64,000 nucleotides of DNA, taken from NCBI GenBank assembly GCA_022794035.1, contig JAAWDX010000001.1, positions 145,936 to 209,935 of the forward strand, written 5' to 3'. The position numbers and the translations under genes were made by a program. The notes beneath the pieces were generated by a model. That model searched no databases and was not told where the DNA came from. It saw only the letters and a list, made by a program, of their open reading frames with translations. Below are positions 1 to 8,458 of the stretch, in pieces (the stretch's first letter is position 1; each line of letters opens with the position of its first letter). This DNA is from Lachnospiraceae bacterium (lineage in GTDB: Bacteria > Bacillota > Clostridia > Lachnospirales > Bianqueaceae).

Positions 1-401
1 TCCTCGTTTTTTTACAAAACTATTACGTAAGTTTATGAAAATGAAATACTTTTCTGTAAAAAGACAGCAAAATATCACCTCATTATCCATTTTTATACAG
101 CAATCCCTTTTTTTAGCATTTTAGGAAAAAGTTATCCACAAAGTTGTCCACATGCCAATTTGAATTTTTACCTGATTTCTCTGTATATCTCTTGAATAAT
201 CGGCCGATTTTTGATATCCTATATACACCTTTTATGACAGCAAGCCATAAAAGCATCAAGTTATCCACATTTTGTGGATAACCTTGTGAGTAACTTTTTT
301 ATATTCTTAGTTTATCCCTTTATTTTCCTAGCTTTTCAGATGTGAAAAAAGTTATCCACTTTGTGCACCTTTTCACTACTTCTCTTAGGAGGACCCTACT
401 C
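1..401. other. oriC: oriC, upstream DnaA-box cluster
   Basis: AT-rich, non-coding leader in front of dnaA. It carries several matches to the DnaA box TTATCCACA: 132-140 and 261-269 forward, TTGTCCACA at 144-152, TGTGGATAA at 273-281 (reverse orientation) and TTATCCACT at 352-360. Position directly before dnaA and the box clustering are typical of a Bacillota origin. The dnaA promoter must lie here too, so the boxes probably also mediate dnaA autoregulation (inference). The region continues off the left edge of the window. Confidence 0.85.
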
Positions 402-1754
402 ATGATCTATGATGCTGCGCTCATTTATAACAGCCTGAAGGAGCTTCTGCAGTCCAAACTGCAGCCTGTTACCTTCGATGCTTTATTTAAGGATTTAGTC
501 CCTGTTATTGTTGAAAATCAGGTGTTAATCCTCGAAACCTCTCAGCCCGCTACCAAAGACATTATTTCCAAGTCCGGCCGCTATGCCGCCCTGATCCATC
601 AATGCTTCGAGGAACTCGGCTACAGCGCCCTTTCCTTTCGGATCATTGACGAAGGCACCTATACCCCCTCAGAGGAAGCCGCCCCTCCTGAAGAAAAAAA
701 CACAGTTGATCTGGCCAAAAAGGCAGGCCTGAATCCTCGCTACACATTTGAAGATTTCGTATCCGGCACCAACAACCGCCTAGCCTATGCCTCCGCCGTT
801 GCTGTAGCCGATTCTCCAGGAGATACCTACAATCCCCTTTATATCTGGGGAAATTCAGGACTTGGCAAAACGCATCTCATGCAGTCTATCGGTCATCATG
901 TCCTGCGCAATGATCCTACCAAAAGGGTTCTGTACGTTTCCTCTGAGACCTTCACTAACGAGATGATCACCGCCATTGGAAGCAATACCAACGAAAAATT
1001 CCGTCAAAAGTACCGCCAGATCGACGTTCTTTTGATCGATGATATCCAGTTTCTAGGAGGAAAAGAAGGTACGCAGGATGAATTTTTCCATACCTTCAAT
1101 ACCCTTTATCAGGATAACAAACAGATCGTTATCTCCGGTGACCGCCCTCCGGAAGAAATTCAGCTTTTAGAAGAACGCATCCGTTCACGCTTTAAATGGG
1201 GCATGATCACCGATATCAAGCCGCCGGATTATGAAACGCGCGTCGCCATTTTGCAGAAAAAAGCACAGTATAACCATATGGATATCGACATCTCCGTTCT
1301 CAGCTACATAGCCAATAATGTCTCTTCTAACATCCGAGAACTCGAAGGAGCCCTCACACGTGTAAGCGGCTTCAGCAGGCTTTACCCCGATCGCTCTATC
1401 GATATCGAGCTTGCACAGGAAGCTCTTAAGGATTATATCGGCGCTGACGCGCAAAAAATGATCACGATTCCCCGTATCATCGACATCGTCTGCGAGCGGT
1501 ATCATATCCGTGCAGAAGATGTACGCTCCAAGAAAAAACCCAAGGAAATTGCCTATCCAAGACAAATTGCTATGTATCTCAGCCGAAAGCTGACAGAAGA
1601 ACCTCTTTCCAATATCGGCAGCTATTTTGGAGGACGGGATCATACCACTGTCATCCATGCCTGCAACAAAATTGTTGATGATTTAAAAGGCAATCAGGGA
1701 GACGAACTCAGAAGAGCGCTGGAAGACATGGAAAGACGAATTAACGGCGAATAA
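402..1754 (+). CDS. dnaA: Chromosomal replication initiator protein DnaA
   Basis: ATP-dependent initiator that binds DnaA boxes in the flanking origin, melts the unwinding element and helps load the replicative helicase. About 450 residues, the usual length. An N-terminal interaction domain is followed by an acidic linker (about residues 85-105), the AAA+ module with Walker A GNSGLGKTH near residues 150-158 and Walker B LLIDD near 210-214, and the C-terminal duplex-binding domain with the DnaA signature around GGRDHTTVIHA near residue 410. An in-frame upstream ATG at 342 exists, but it lies inside the DnaA-box region and has no ribosome binding site. The ATG at 402 follows AGGAGG (387-392) by 9 bases, so it is preferred. 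Confidence 0.98.
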   Translation: MIYDAALIYNSLKELLQSKLQPVTFDALFKDLVPVIVENQVLILETSQPATKDIISKSGRYAALIHQCFEELGYSALSFRIIDEGTYTPSEEAAPPEEKNTVDLAKKAGLNPRYTFEDFVSGTNNRLAYASAVAVADSPGDTYNPLYIWGNSGLGKTHLMQSIGHHVLRNDPTKRVLYVSSETFTNEMITAIGSNTNEKFRQKYRQIDVLLIDDIQFLGGKEGTQDEFFHTFNTLYQDNKQIVISGDRPPEEIQLLEERIRSRFKWGMITDIKPPDYETRVAILQKKAQYNHMDIDISVLSYIANNVSSNIRELEGALTRVSGFSRLYPDRSIDIELAQEALKDYIGADAQKMITIPRIIDIVCERYHIRAEDVRSKKKPKEIAYPRQIAMYLSRKLTEEPLSNIGSYFGGRDHTTVIHACNKIVDDLKGNQGDELRRALEDMERRINGE

Positions 1755-2077
1755 TTATTCAAATATTCATCTTTTATTCATTTTCATTTTTATCCACATT
1801 TTTAAGTGCATAACCCCATTTTTTAAGTGGATAACCTGTGGATTTCATGTGGATAACTTTTCATCATTTTCCACCCATGTGGATTTTGTGGATAACTCGA
1901 CAATTTCCGTCATTTTATCCACAGACTTTTCAACATCGTCAAGCCCCTTCTACAAAGGCCTAAGACCACTTTTCCACAAATTCACAGCCCCTACTACTAT
2001 AACTACTAATAAATACTTATATATATTATATATAACGCATCGCTGTAGAGATATCCACAGCCTGAAAGGAGACTATC
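1755..2077. other. oriC: oriC, downstream DnaA-box cluster and AT-rich unwinding element
   Basis: The dnaA-dnaN spacer has no convincing gene. It contains a dense set of DnaA boxes in both orientations: TTATCCACA at 1790-1798 and 1915-1923; AGTGGATAA at 1826-1834; TGTGGATAA at 1849-1857 and 1887-1895; weaker TGTGGATTT at 1838-1846 and 1878-1886; ATATCCACA at 2051-2059. A strongly AT-rich run at about 1995-2040 (repeated TA/ATA steps) is the best candidate DNA unwinding element. Together with the cluster before dnaA this makes a bipartite origin like that of Bacillus subtilis. The unwinding role is inferred from composition and position. Confidence 0.85.
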
Positions 2078-3184
2078 ATGTTAACTATCTGTAATCGTAA
2101 CGATCTTCTCAAAAGTGTTGGAATTGTATCAAAAGCCGTTTCTTCCAAAACGACGCTGCCCATTCTTGAATGCATTCTGCTGGATGCGGAAGGAAATCAG
2201 CTAACGCTTCTTGGCAACGATCTGGAACTTGGCATTCAGACAAACATTGAAGCTGTTGTAAAAAAAGAGGGCTGTATTGCTGTCAATGCCCGTATTTTTT
2301 CTGAGATCATCCGCCGTCTTCCTGATGAGGACATCAAAATTGAAACAGATGATCATCACAATATCACAATTGAATGTGCCCGCTCTAAATTTAACATTGC
2401 AGGACAGTCCGGCGAAGATTTTCCGAGACTTCCTGAAGTAGAATCCAAACAGCAAATTGTATTGCCGCAGGCTACCTTCAAAGACATGATTCATAATACA
2501 ATCTTTTCAATTGCTCCTGAAGATAGCGGCAGACCCATCCTAACTGGAGAACTGATGGATATTCGCGACGGTTATTTATATTTGGTTGCCGTGGATGGTT
2601 TTCGTATTTCCATGCGCCGCACACAGGTAAACTGTGCAGAGGAATTTAAAGTAACCGTACCGGGAAAAGCACTGAATGAAATCCATAAGATTTTGGAAAA
2701 CGAAGAAGATTCTCTTATGACGGTAAGCTTCACCGGAAAACACGTGATCTTCCAGATGAATGAAACCATTGTCCTTTCGAGATTGCTGGAGGGAGACTTT
2801 TTACAGTATCAGCGCAACTTAAATATGGATTTCCAATCAAAGGTAACAATCAATAAAAAAGAACTGCTTGACAGCGTAGACAGAGCAGCTCTGATCAGCC
2901 GTGAAAGTAAAAACAGTCCGATTCGCCTGCAGATTGAGGGCGATAAAATGGTGATTACCTCCAATGCTGAAAACAGCAGCGCCTATGAAGAAATTGCACT
3001 GAGCTTAGAAGGAGAAGGACTGACGATTGCCTTTAATCCAAGGTATTTCCTCGACGCATTAAAAGCGATCGAAGAAGAAGAGATCTGCATACATTTGTCT
3101 TCCTCTCTGACACCTTGTATCATTCAGGATGTGGAATCAGAGGATTATAAATATTTCATTCTTCCGATCCGCCTTCACAGCTAA
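2078..3184 (+). CDS. dnaN: DNA polymerase III sliding clamp (beta subunit)
   Basis: Ring-shaped processivity clamp that tethers replicative polymerase to DNA. The 368-residue length and the three repeated clamp folds fit the family; the C-terminus ends in the family-like stretch YKYFILPIRLHS, where the usual ending is a conserved I-L-P-(M/I)-R-L. ATG at 2078 follows AAGGAG (2066-2071). The gene follows the origin spacer and precedes yaaA and recF, the standard order in Bacillota. Confidence 0.98.
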   Translation: MLTICNRNDLLKSVGIVSKAVSSKTTLPILECILLDAEGNQLTLLGNDLELGIQTNIEAVVKKEGCIAVNARIFSEIIRRLPDEDIKIETDDHHNITIECARSKFNIAGQSGEDFPRLPEVESKQQIVLPQATFKDMIHNTIFSIAPEDSGRPILTGELMDIRDGYLYLVAVDGFRISMRRTQVNCAEEFKVTVPGKALNEIHKILENEEDSLMTVSFTGKHVIFQMNETIVLSRLLEGDFLQYQRNLNMDFQSKVTINKKELLDSVDRAALISRESKNSPIRLQIEGDKMVITSNAENSSAYEEIALSLEGEGLTIAFNPRYFLDALKAIEEEEICIHLSSSLTPCIIQDVESEDYKYFILPIRLHS

Positions 3185-3195
3185 GAAGGGAGAAT

Positions 3196-3420
3196 ATGAT
3201 GAAAATCTGCAAGGTAAAAGGAGACTATATTCAGCTTAACCAATTGCTGAAATTAGAAAATATTGTTTCCACTGGCGGAGAAGCCAGACAGCTGATCGAA
3301 CACGGCATGGTCAGAGTGAACGGAGAGAAAGCAGAAGCAATCCGCAAAAAAATTAAAATGGGCGATAAAGTAGAGGTCAGCGGCGAGATCCTGCTGATAG
3401 AGACAGAAACGGAATCCTGA
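3196..3420 (+). CDS. yaaA: S4-domain RNA-binding protein YaaA
   Basis: Small (74 residues) S4-type RNA-binding protein found between dnaN and recF in most Bacillota. The S4 core is visible as ENIVSTGGEARQLIEHG followed by MVRVNGE and a basic KKIKMGDKVEV strand. Its cellular role is not established; ribosome or RNA binding is inferred from the fold. Start follows AAGGGAG at about 3185-3191. The stop codon ends one base before the recF start, so the two are probably translationally coupled. Confidence 0.9.
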   Translation: MMKICKVKGDYIQLNQLLKLENIVSTGGEARQLIEHGMVRVNGEKAEAIRKKIKMGDKVEVSGEILLIETETES

Positions 3421-3421
3421 T

Positions 3422-4501
3422 ATGTATGTGAAGCGGTTGATGCTAAAAAACTTTCGCTGCTACGAGGAGTTAGACGTAGAGCTTTCGCCTAATATCAATA
3501 TCGTATATGGAAAAAATGCCCAGGGAAAGACAAATCTGCTGGAAGCCGTTTATTACTGTGCTACTGGACGTTCACACCGCACCTCTTACGATAAAGAGTG
3601 CATCCGGTATGAGCAGGATGAGGCGATGATCAAGATCTGGTATGAAAAGTACAGGCAGGATCAGATTGAGATTCACCTGCGCAAAAATGGCAGAAAGTCC
3701 GTAGCCATCAATGGGTATCCTGCGCAGAAGATCAACGAATTATTTGGCTGCTTTCATGTGGTTGTATTTTCTCCAGAGGATCTTTCGCTCATCAAAAACG
3801 GCCCGGCTAAGCGACGCAAGTTTATGGATATGGAGATTTGTCAGGTGGATCCGGTATATCTCCATGACCTGCAGCAATACTGCAAGGTGCTTCGGCAAAG
3901 AAATCAGCTGCTTAAGGAAATATCCAAAAATTCGGCTAAAAAAGAAACCGTGTTTGCATGGGATGCACAGCTGGTTCAGTACGGCGTAAAGGTGATGAAG
4001 CGAAGGGTGCAGTTTGTAAAGCAGCTGGAGTCCTTTACTGGCCCTATCCATGACAGCATTACGCATGGAGAAGAAAAATTAAAAATTTTGTATGAAAACG
4101 CCGTGCCGGCAGACGAGAGCCTCTTCCAGCGTACGCTGGAAAATAATCTGGCGCGCGACATTCGTTACGGTACGACGGCAAGCGGGCCGCATCATGATGA
4201 TTTGGCGCTGTATGTTGATCAGGCAGACGTGCGCGTATATGGCTCGCAGGGGCAGCAGCGTACGACGGCGCTTTCGATGAAGCTGGCAGAGCTGGAGATG
4301 ATGAAGCAGGAGATCGGTCATAGTCCGGTACTGCTGCTGGATGATGTGATGAGTGAGCTTGACAGGGAGCGGCAGCTGCATCTGGCACAGTACATTCAGC
4401 AAAATCAGACGATTATTACTTGTACGGGTATTGAGGACAGCATTCAGAGGCTGCCGGCCGGAAGGATGTTTGAGGTGCAGAAGGGGAGAATTATCAGTTG
4501 A
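3422..4501 (+). CDS. recF: DNA replication and repair protein RecF
   Basis: SMC-like ATPase that loads RecA at single-strand gaps together with RecO and RecR; recR lies at 59985 in this window. Walker A GKNAQGKTN is near residues 31-39, a signature-type SQGQQRT near 275, and Walker B LLLDDVMSELD near 302-312. 359 residues is the normal length. The start has no strong ribosome binding site, which suggests coupling to yaaA. The stop TGA (4499-4501) overlaps the TTG start of the next gene. Confidence 0.97.
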   Translation: MYVKRLMLKNFRCYEELDVELSPNINIVYGKNAQGKTNLLEAVYYCATGRSHRTSYDKECIRYEQDEAMIKIWYEKYRQDQIEIHLRKNGRKSVAINGYPAQKINELFGCFHVVVFSPEDLSLIKNGPAKRRKFMDMEICQVDPVYLHDLQQYCKVLRQRNQLLKEISKNSAKKETVFAWDAQLVQYGVKVMKRRVQFVKQLESFTGPIHDSITHGEEKLKILYENAVPADESLFQRTLENNLARDIRYGTTASGPHHDDLALYVDQADVRVYGSQGQQRTTALSMKLAELEMMKQEIGHSPVLLLDDVMSELDRERQLHLAQYIQQNQTIITCTGIEDSIQRLPAGRMFEVQKGRIIS

Positions 4502-5067
4502 GTCATTTTTTTGCATATATTGCCCGCATGAAGCACATTAAGAGATGGGGGCTCATGCGCAGCAATCGGGAGGAAAATGTGCAGGAGCACAGCCTTCAGG
4601 TGGCGATGATTGCGCATTGTCTGGCACTGATTGAAAATAAAAGATACGGCGGCAGAGTAGATCCGGAGCATGTGATGGCGCTGGCTGTTTTTCATGAGAC
4701 GGCGGAGGTCATTACCGGTGATCTGGTGACGCCGATTAAGTATTATAACAAGGAAATTCAGAAGGCCTATAAAAATGTGGAGAAGGTGGCGGAGGAAAAG
4801 ATGATTTCGCTGCTGCCGGAGGAGCTGAGGGATGACTACCGTCCGTTGATCCAGCCGGAGGAGGAGGCATACCGGTATGTGAAGGCGGCTGATACCATTG
4901 CGGCCTATACAAAATGTCTGGAGGAGCTAAAGAGCGGAAATATGGAGTTTTCCATGGCAAAGCAGACGCTGCAGCAGAAGATTCACGATATGAACATGCC
5001 TTGTGCAGAGGACTTTTTGCGGGAGTTTATTCCCAGCTTTTCCATGACGCTGGATGAGCTAAATTAA
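4498..5067 (+). CDS. yfbR: YfbR-type HD-domain 5'-deoxynucleotidase
   Basis: Predicted to dephosphorylate deoxyribonucleoside 5'-monophosphates in the cytoplasm. Similarity to the YfbR family is clear over the whole length: SHFFAYIARMKHIKRWGLMR, EHSLQVAMIAH, ITGDLVTPIKYYN and the C-terminal IPSFSMTLDEL. The metal-site His31 is present, but the HD pair that names the superfamily reads His66-Glu67 (FHETAE). The start is TTG at 4498, overlapping the recF stop; an SHFF start matches the family N-terminus. It sits where gyrB is often found in related genomes. Confidence 0.9.
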   Translation: MSHFFAYIARMKHIKRWGLMRSNREENVQEHSLQVAMIAHCLALIENKRYGGRVDPEHVMALAVFHETAEVITGDLVTPIKYYNKEIQKAYKNVEKVAEEKMISLLPEELRDDYRPLIQPEEEAYRYVKAADTIAAYTKCLEELKSGNMEFSMAKQTLQQKIHDMNMPCAEDFLREFIPSFSMTLDELN

Positions 5068-5070
5068 TAG

Positions 5071-5099
5071 TTGACTTTGCACGGATTATGCCTTATATT
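5071..5099 (+). promoter_or_regulatory. metK promoter
   Basis: TTGACT at 5071-5076 and TATATT at 5094-5099 with a 17-base spacer, just after the yfbR stop. A transcript starting near 5106 would have a leader of only about 40 bases, too short for an S-box (SAM-I) riboswitch. Confidence 0.65.
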
Positions 5100-5144
5100 T
5101 ATTCAGTTGGATAGTGACAAATTTTGAGGAAAGAAGGGTTTGGG

Positions 5145-6332
5145 ATGTATAATCGACATTTTTTTACATCTGAGTCCGTGACAGAAGGACATCCGGATAA
5201 GATCTGTGACCAGATTTCTGATGCCATTTTGGATGAAATCCTAGCGAAGGACCCTATGGGACGTGTTGCCTGTGAAACAACTGCCACTACCGGTATGGTG
5301 ATGATCATGGGCGAAATTAGTACAAAATGCTATGTAGATATTCCGAAAATTGCGCGCAGCGTGATTGAGGAAATTGGATATAATAATGCAGAATATGGTT
5401 TTGATTGCAACACCTGCGCTGTGATGACAGTGATTGATGAGCAGTCGCCTGATATTGCGCTGGGCGTGGACCATTCGATGGAGAATAAGTCTGGTTCCTC
5501 CAGTGAGGAAGATCTGTTTGGCGCAGGAGATCAGGGAATGATGTTTGGATATGCCTGTGATGAAACGCCTGAGCTGATGCCGATGACGGCATCGCTGTCT
5601 CATAAGCTGGCAAAACGGCTTACAGAGGTAAGGAAATCAGGGCTGATGCCTTATCTGAGACCTGACGGAAAGTCGCAGGTTACGATTGAGTTTGAGAATG
5701 ATCAGCCTAAACGGATTGAAGCTGTGGTGGTTTCCTCTCAGCACAGCAGCGAAGTATCCATGGAGCAGCTGCGCAAAGAAATTATGGAAAATGTGATTTT
5801 GCAGGTGCTTCCTGCAGAGATGCTGGATGATGAGACCAAGTTTTATATCAATCCGACGGGACGCTTTATCATTGGAGGACCGCAGGGAGACAGCGGCCTT
5901 ACCGGCCGTAAGATTATTGTGGATACATACGGCGGCTATGCGCGTCATGGCGGCGGCTGTTTTTCCGGTAAGGACCCGACAAAGGTGGACCGGAGCGCTG
6001 CCTATGCAGCCCGTTATGCGGCCAAAAATGTGGTGGCTGCCGGCCTTGCTAAAAAATGTGAGGTGCAGCTGGCCTATGCGATCGGCGTGAGCAAACCCGT
6101 GTCTGTGATGGTGGATACCTTTGGCACCGGCGTATATGAGGATGAGAAGATTTCGGAGGCTATTCAGCATGTATTTGATCTTCGTCCGGCATCGATTATC
6201 CGCGAGCTCGATCTTAGAAAGCCTATTTATAAAAAGCTGGCAGCCTATGGACATATGGGGCGTGAAGAACTGGGTGTAAAATGGGAGCAGACGGATAAGG
6301 TCTGTGCATTAAAAGATTATCTGCAAAAATAA
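5145..6332 (+). CDS. metK: S-adenosylmethionine synthetase
   Basis: Makes S-adenosylmethionine from methionine and ATP. Family signatures are intact: [20 protein letters not shown] at the N-terminus, [12 protein letters not shown] in the middle, and the P-loop-like [18 protein letters not shown] near residue 260. The ATG at 5145 gives 395 residues, follows a purine-rich GAAGGG site, and matches the family start ([10 protein letters not shown]). A TTG 21 bases upstream is in frame but has no support. The gene appears to have its own promoter (5071-5099). Confidence 0.97.
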   Translation: MYNRHFFTSESVTEGHPDKICDQISDAILDEILAKDPMGRVACETTATTGMVMIMGEISTKCYVDIPKIARSVIEEIGYNNAEYGFDCNTCAVMTVIDEQSPDIALGVDHSMENKSGSSSEEDLFGAGDQGMMFGYACDETPELMPMTASLSHKLAKRLTEVRKSGLMPYLRPDGKSQVTIEFENDQPKRIEAVVVSSQHSSEVSMEQLRKEIMENVILQVLPAEMLDDETKFYINPTGRFIIGGPQGDSGLTGRKIIVDTYGGYARHGGGCFSGKDPTKVDRSAAYAARYAAKNVVAAGLAKKCEVQLAYAIGVSKPVSVMVDTFGTGVYEDEKISEAIQHVFDLRPASIIRELDLRKPIYKKLAAYGHMGREELGVKWEQTDKVCALKDYLQK

Positions 6333-6350
6333 ATCAGATAGGAGGCTGTC

Positions 6351-6938
6351 ATGAACGTTTCAGAAGCAATTGAAAAGAGACGCAGCATTCGGCGTTTTTC
6401 TCCGCAGCCCATCGAAAAGAACATGCTGTATGAGCTTGTGATGGGTGCTAGGTTAGCGCCGCAGGCGGCAAATATTCAGCCCCTGCAGTATATGATTGTG
6501 CATCAAAAGCAGCTTCTGGAGCCTGTTTTTGCCTGTACCCGCTGGGCGGGATATCTGGAGGGATATGCGCCAAAGCCGGGATTTAGACCGACAGCGTATA
6601 TCATAGTGCTCATCAATGAGGAGCTGAAGAAAAACGGAAATGATACCGATGCGGGTGCTGCCATAGAGAATATGCTGCTTTTAGCAGTGGAAAAAGGACT
6701 AGGCAGCTGCTGGATCGGGTCTTTGGACAGAGAGCAGCTGACAAAGCTTTTAGGCGTGCCGGAAACCTGCAGAATTCATTCGCTGATTGCGCTGGGATAC
6801 CCGGCGGAAAATCCGGTTTGGGAAGAAAAGGAGGGGGATTCTATTCAGTATTATCTGGATGAAGAGCGCCGTCTTCATGTACCCAAACGCCGCATGAATG
6901 AGATCATTTTACCTATTCAGCCTAATTTAGAGAAATAA
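6351..6938 (+). CDS. Nitroreductase-family FMN oxidoreductase
   Basis: 195-residue nitroreductase-fold protein, likely FMN- and NAD(P)H-dependent; the substrate cannot be told. Seen: the N-terminal IEKRRSIRRFSPQPI (FMN phosphate-binding Arg cluster), RLAPQAANIQPLQYMIV, and GLGSCWIGS near residue 122, all typical of the family. It lies 18 bases after metK behind an AGGAGG-type site and may be co-transcribed with it. It ends at a strong intrinsic terminator (6945-6982). Confidence 0.88.
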   Translation: MNVSEAIEKRRSIRRFSPQPIEKNMLYELVMGARLAPQAANIQPLQYMIVHQKQLLEPVFACTRWAGYLEGYAPKPGFRPTAYIIVLINEELKKNGNDTDAGAAIENMLLLAVEKGLGSCWIGSLDREQLTKLLGVPETCRIHSLIALGYPAENPVWEEKEGDSIQYYLDEERRLHVPKRRMNEIILPIQPNLEK

Positions 6939-6944
6939 AAAGAG

Positions 6945-6982
6945 AGGCGTTTCAAGATATTTTCATTTTTGAACGCCTTTTT
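6945..6982 (+). terminator. Intrinsic terminator after the nitroreductase gene
   Basis: Inverted repeat AGGCGTTTCAA / TTGAACGCCT with one bulged base, followed by TTTTTG. It closes the metK-nitroreductase unit before the AT-rich KilA-N gene. Confidence 0.8.
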
Positions 6983-7036
6983 GATTTGAAAAGATGAAAG
7001 TGTGTTTGCTTATAGTCAGGTAGAGGATGATATACC

Positions 7037-7909
7037 ATGGGAAACATGAAAATTAATGCAAATGGAACAGAAATCAGAGTAGTGGGCGATGTTATTAATG
7101 AAGAAGCGTATGTTTCATTGACAGATATAGCCAAGTACAAAAATGCAAACAATGCTTTTATTGTAATTGCGAATTGGATGAGGAATCATTCCACAATTTC
7201 GTTTTTGGGGTTATGGGAACAAATTCATAATCCAAATTTTAAACCTATCGAATTCGATAGGTTTAAAGCAGAATCAGGAGATAATGCATTCACGTTGACA
7301 CCCCAGCAATGGATAAAATCGACGGATGCGATAGGAATTCTATCAAAATCGGGACGATATGGCGGTACCTATGCTCATACTGATATTGCTTTTGAATTTG
7401 CATCTTGGATTTCACCTGAATTTAAACTTTATATTATAAAAGATTATCAAAGATTAAAAAAAGATGAGGCAAGTAAGCTTGCAATTGGATGGGATGTTAA
7501 GAGAGAACTTTCAAAAATAAATTATCGCATTCATACAGATGCAGTAAAAGAATTTTTAATTACGCCTACATTATCTCCTAAAGAGATGAGCTATGCATAT
7601 GCATCAGAAGCAGATGTTCTTAATATGGCTTTATTTGGAAAGACAGCATCTCAATGGAGAAATGAAAAAGGAATAAGAGGAAAGACGCCTAATATTAGAG
7701 ATTTTGCTTCGGCAGAAGAATTAGTAGTTCTTATCAATTTAGAAGATACCAATGCAGATTTAATAAGGCAGGAGATACCACAAATTGAACGATTAAAGAT
7801 ATTAAGAGAAAAAGCATATAGACAGCTTGAAATTCTTAGGAGGAATAGAGAAACATTGGAGGCATTAAAGAAAAGCTTAGTTGAAAATACAGATGATAAA
7901 GAAAAATAA
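7037..7909 (+). CDS. KilA-N domain protein
   Basis: 290-residue protein with an N-terminal KilA-N DNA-binding domain (about residues 15-145), recognised from VSLTDIAKYKNANN, NWMRNHSTISFLGLWE, TPQQWIKSTDAIGI and the block GRYGGTYAHTDIAFEFASWI. The C-terminal part is charged and probably helical. KilA-N proteins are common in phages and defence or mobile islands; the function here is unknown. The gene is clearly more AT-rich than its neighbours and sits alone between a terminator and purE, so recent acquisition is likely. Its stop is only about 30 bases before the purE start. Confidence 0.85.
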   Translation: MGNMKINANGTEIRVVGDVINEEAYVSLTDIAKYKNANNAFIVIANWMRNHSTISFLGLWEQIHNPNFKPIEFDRFKAESGDNAFTLTPQQWIKSTDAIGILSKSGRYGGTYAHTDIAFEFASWISPEFKLYIIKDYQRLKKDEASKLAIGWDVKRELSKINYRIHTDAVKEFLITPTLSPKEMSYAYASEADVLNMALFGKTASQWRNEKGIRGKTPNIRDFASAEELVVLINLEDTNADLIRQEIPQIERLKILREKAYRQLEILRRNRETLEALKKSLVENTDDKEK

Positions 7910-7940
7910 AAAAATCATGATGAAAAACGGAGGAAGCACA

Positions 7941-8438
7941 ATGAAAAAAGTAGCTGTGATTATGGGAAGCGATAGCGATTGGTCGGTTGTCCAAAAGGCT
8001 GTCAAGGTATTAAAGACATATGAGATTCCTTATGAGGTGCATGTGATGAGCGCGCACCGTACACCGGTGCAGGCCAGTGAGTTTGCAGCCAGTGCAAAGG
8101 AAAAGGGATTTGGCGTGATCATTGCGGCTGCCGGCATGGCGGCACATTTGGCCGGTGTTTTAGCAGCGCATACAACGATTCCAGTGATTGGCATTCCCAT
8201 TCAATCAGCCGGTCTTGGCGGCATCGATGCGCTTCTGGCAACGGTACAGATGCCCACAGGCATTCCGGTAGCGACGGTAGCTGTGAATGGGGCTGGTAAT
8301 GCTGCTCATTTAGCAGCGCAGATACTGGCTCTTTCAGATGACACGCTGGCTGCTAAGCTAGAGGCCGGCAAGAAGGCCATGGAAGAAGAAGTGCTGGTGA
8401 AGGATCAAAAGATTCAGCAGCTGGCCGAAGAAATTTAA
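7941..8438 (+). CDS. purE: N5-carboxyaminoimidazole ribonucleotide mutase PurE
   Basis: Class I PurE converts N5-CAIR to CAIR in purine synthesis. Visible motifs: GSDSDW at residues 9-14, SAHRTP at about 38-43, and the glycine-rich AAAGMAAHLAGVLAAHT segment. 165 residues is normal. In-frame codons extend upstream to 7881 but overlap the KilA-N gene; ATG 7941 has GGAGGA at 7929-7934 and gives the family N-terminus. No PurK or other de novo purine gene is nearby except the unusual PurF homologue that follows. Confidence 0.95.
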   Translation: MKKVAVIMGSDSDWSVVQKAVKVLKTYEIPYEVHVMSAHRTPVQASEFAASAKEKGFGVIIAAAGMAAHLAGVLAAHTTIPVIGIPIQSAGLGGIDALLATVQMPTGIPVATVAVNGAGNAAHLAAQILALSDDTLAAKLEAGKKAMEEEVLVKDQKIQQLAEEI

Positions 8439-8458
8439 ACAGGAGAATAGAATTTATT

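Noticed and set aside
342..401. Upstream in-frame ATG extending dnaA by 20 residues
   Set aside because: No ribosome binding site and it lies within the DnaA-box region; ATG 402 has AGGAGG at the right distance.
1849..2094. 81-codon ORF between dnaA and dnaN
   Set aside because: It consists largely of DnaA boxes read as codons, overlaps the dnaN start and has no ribosome binding site.
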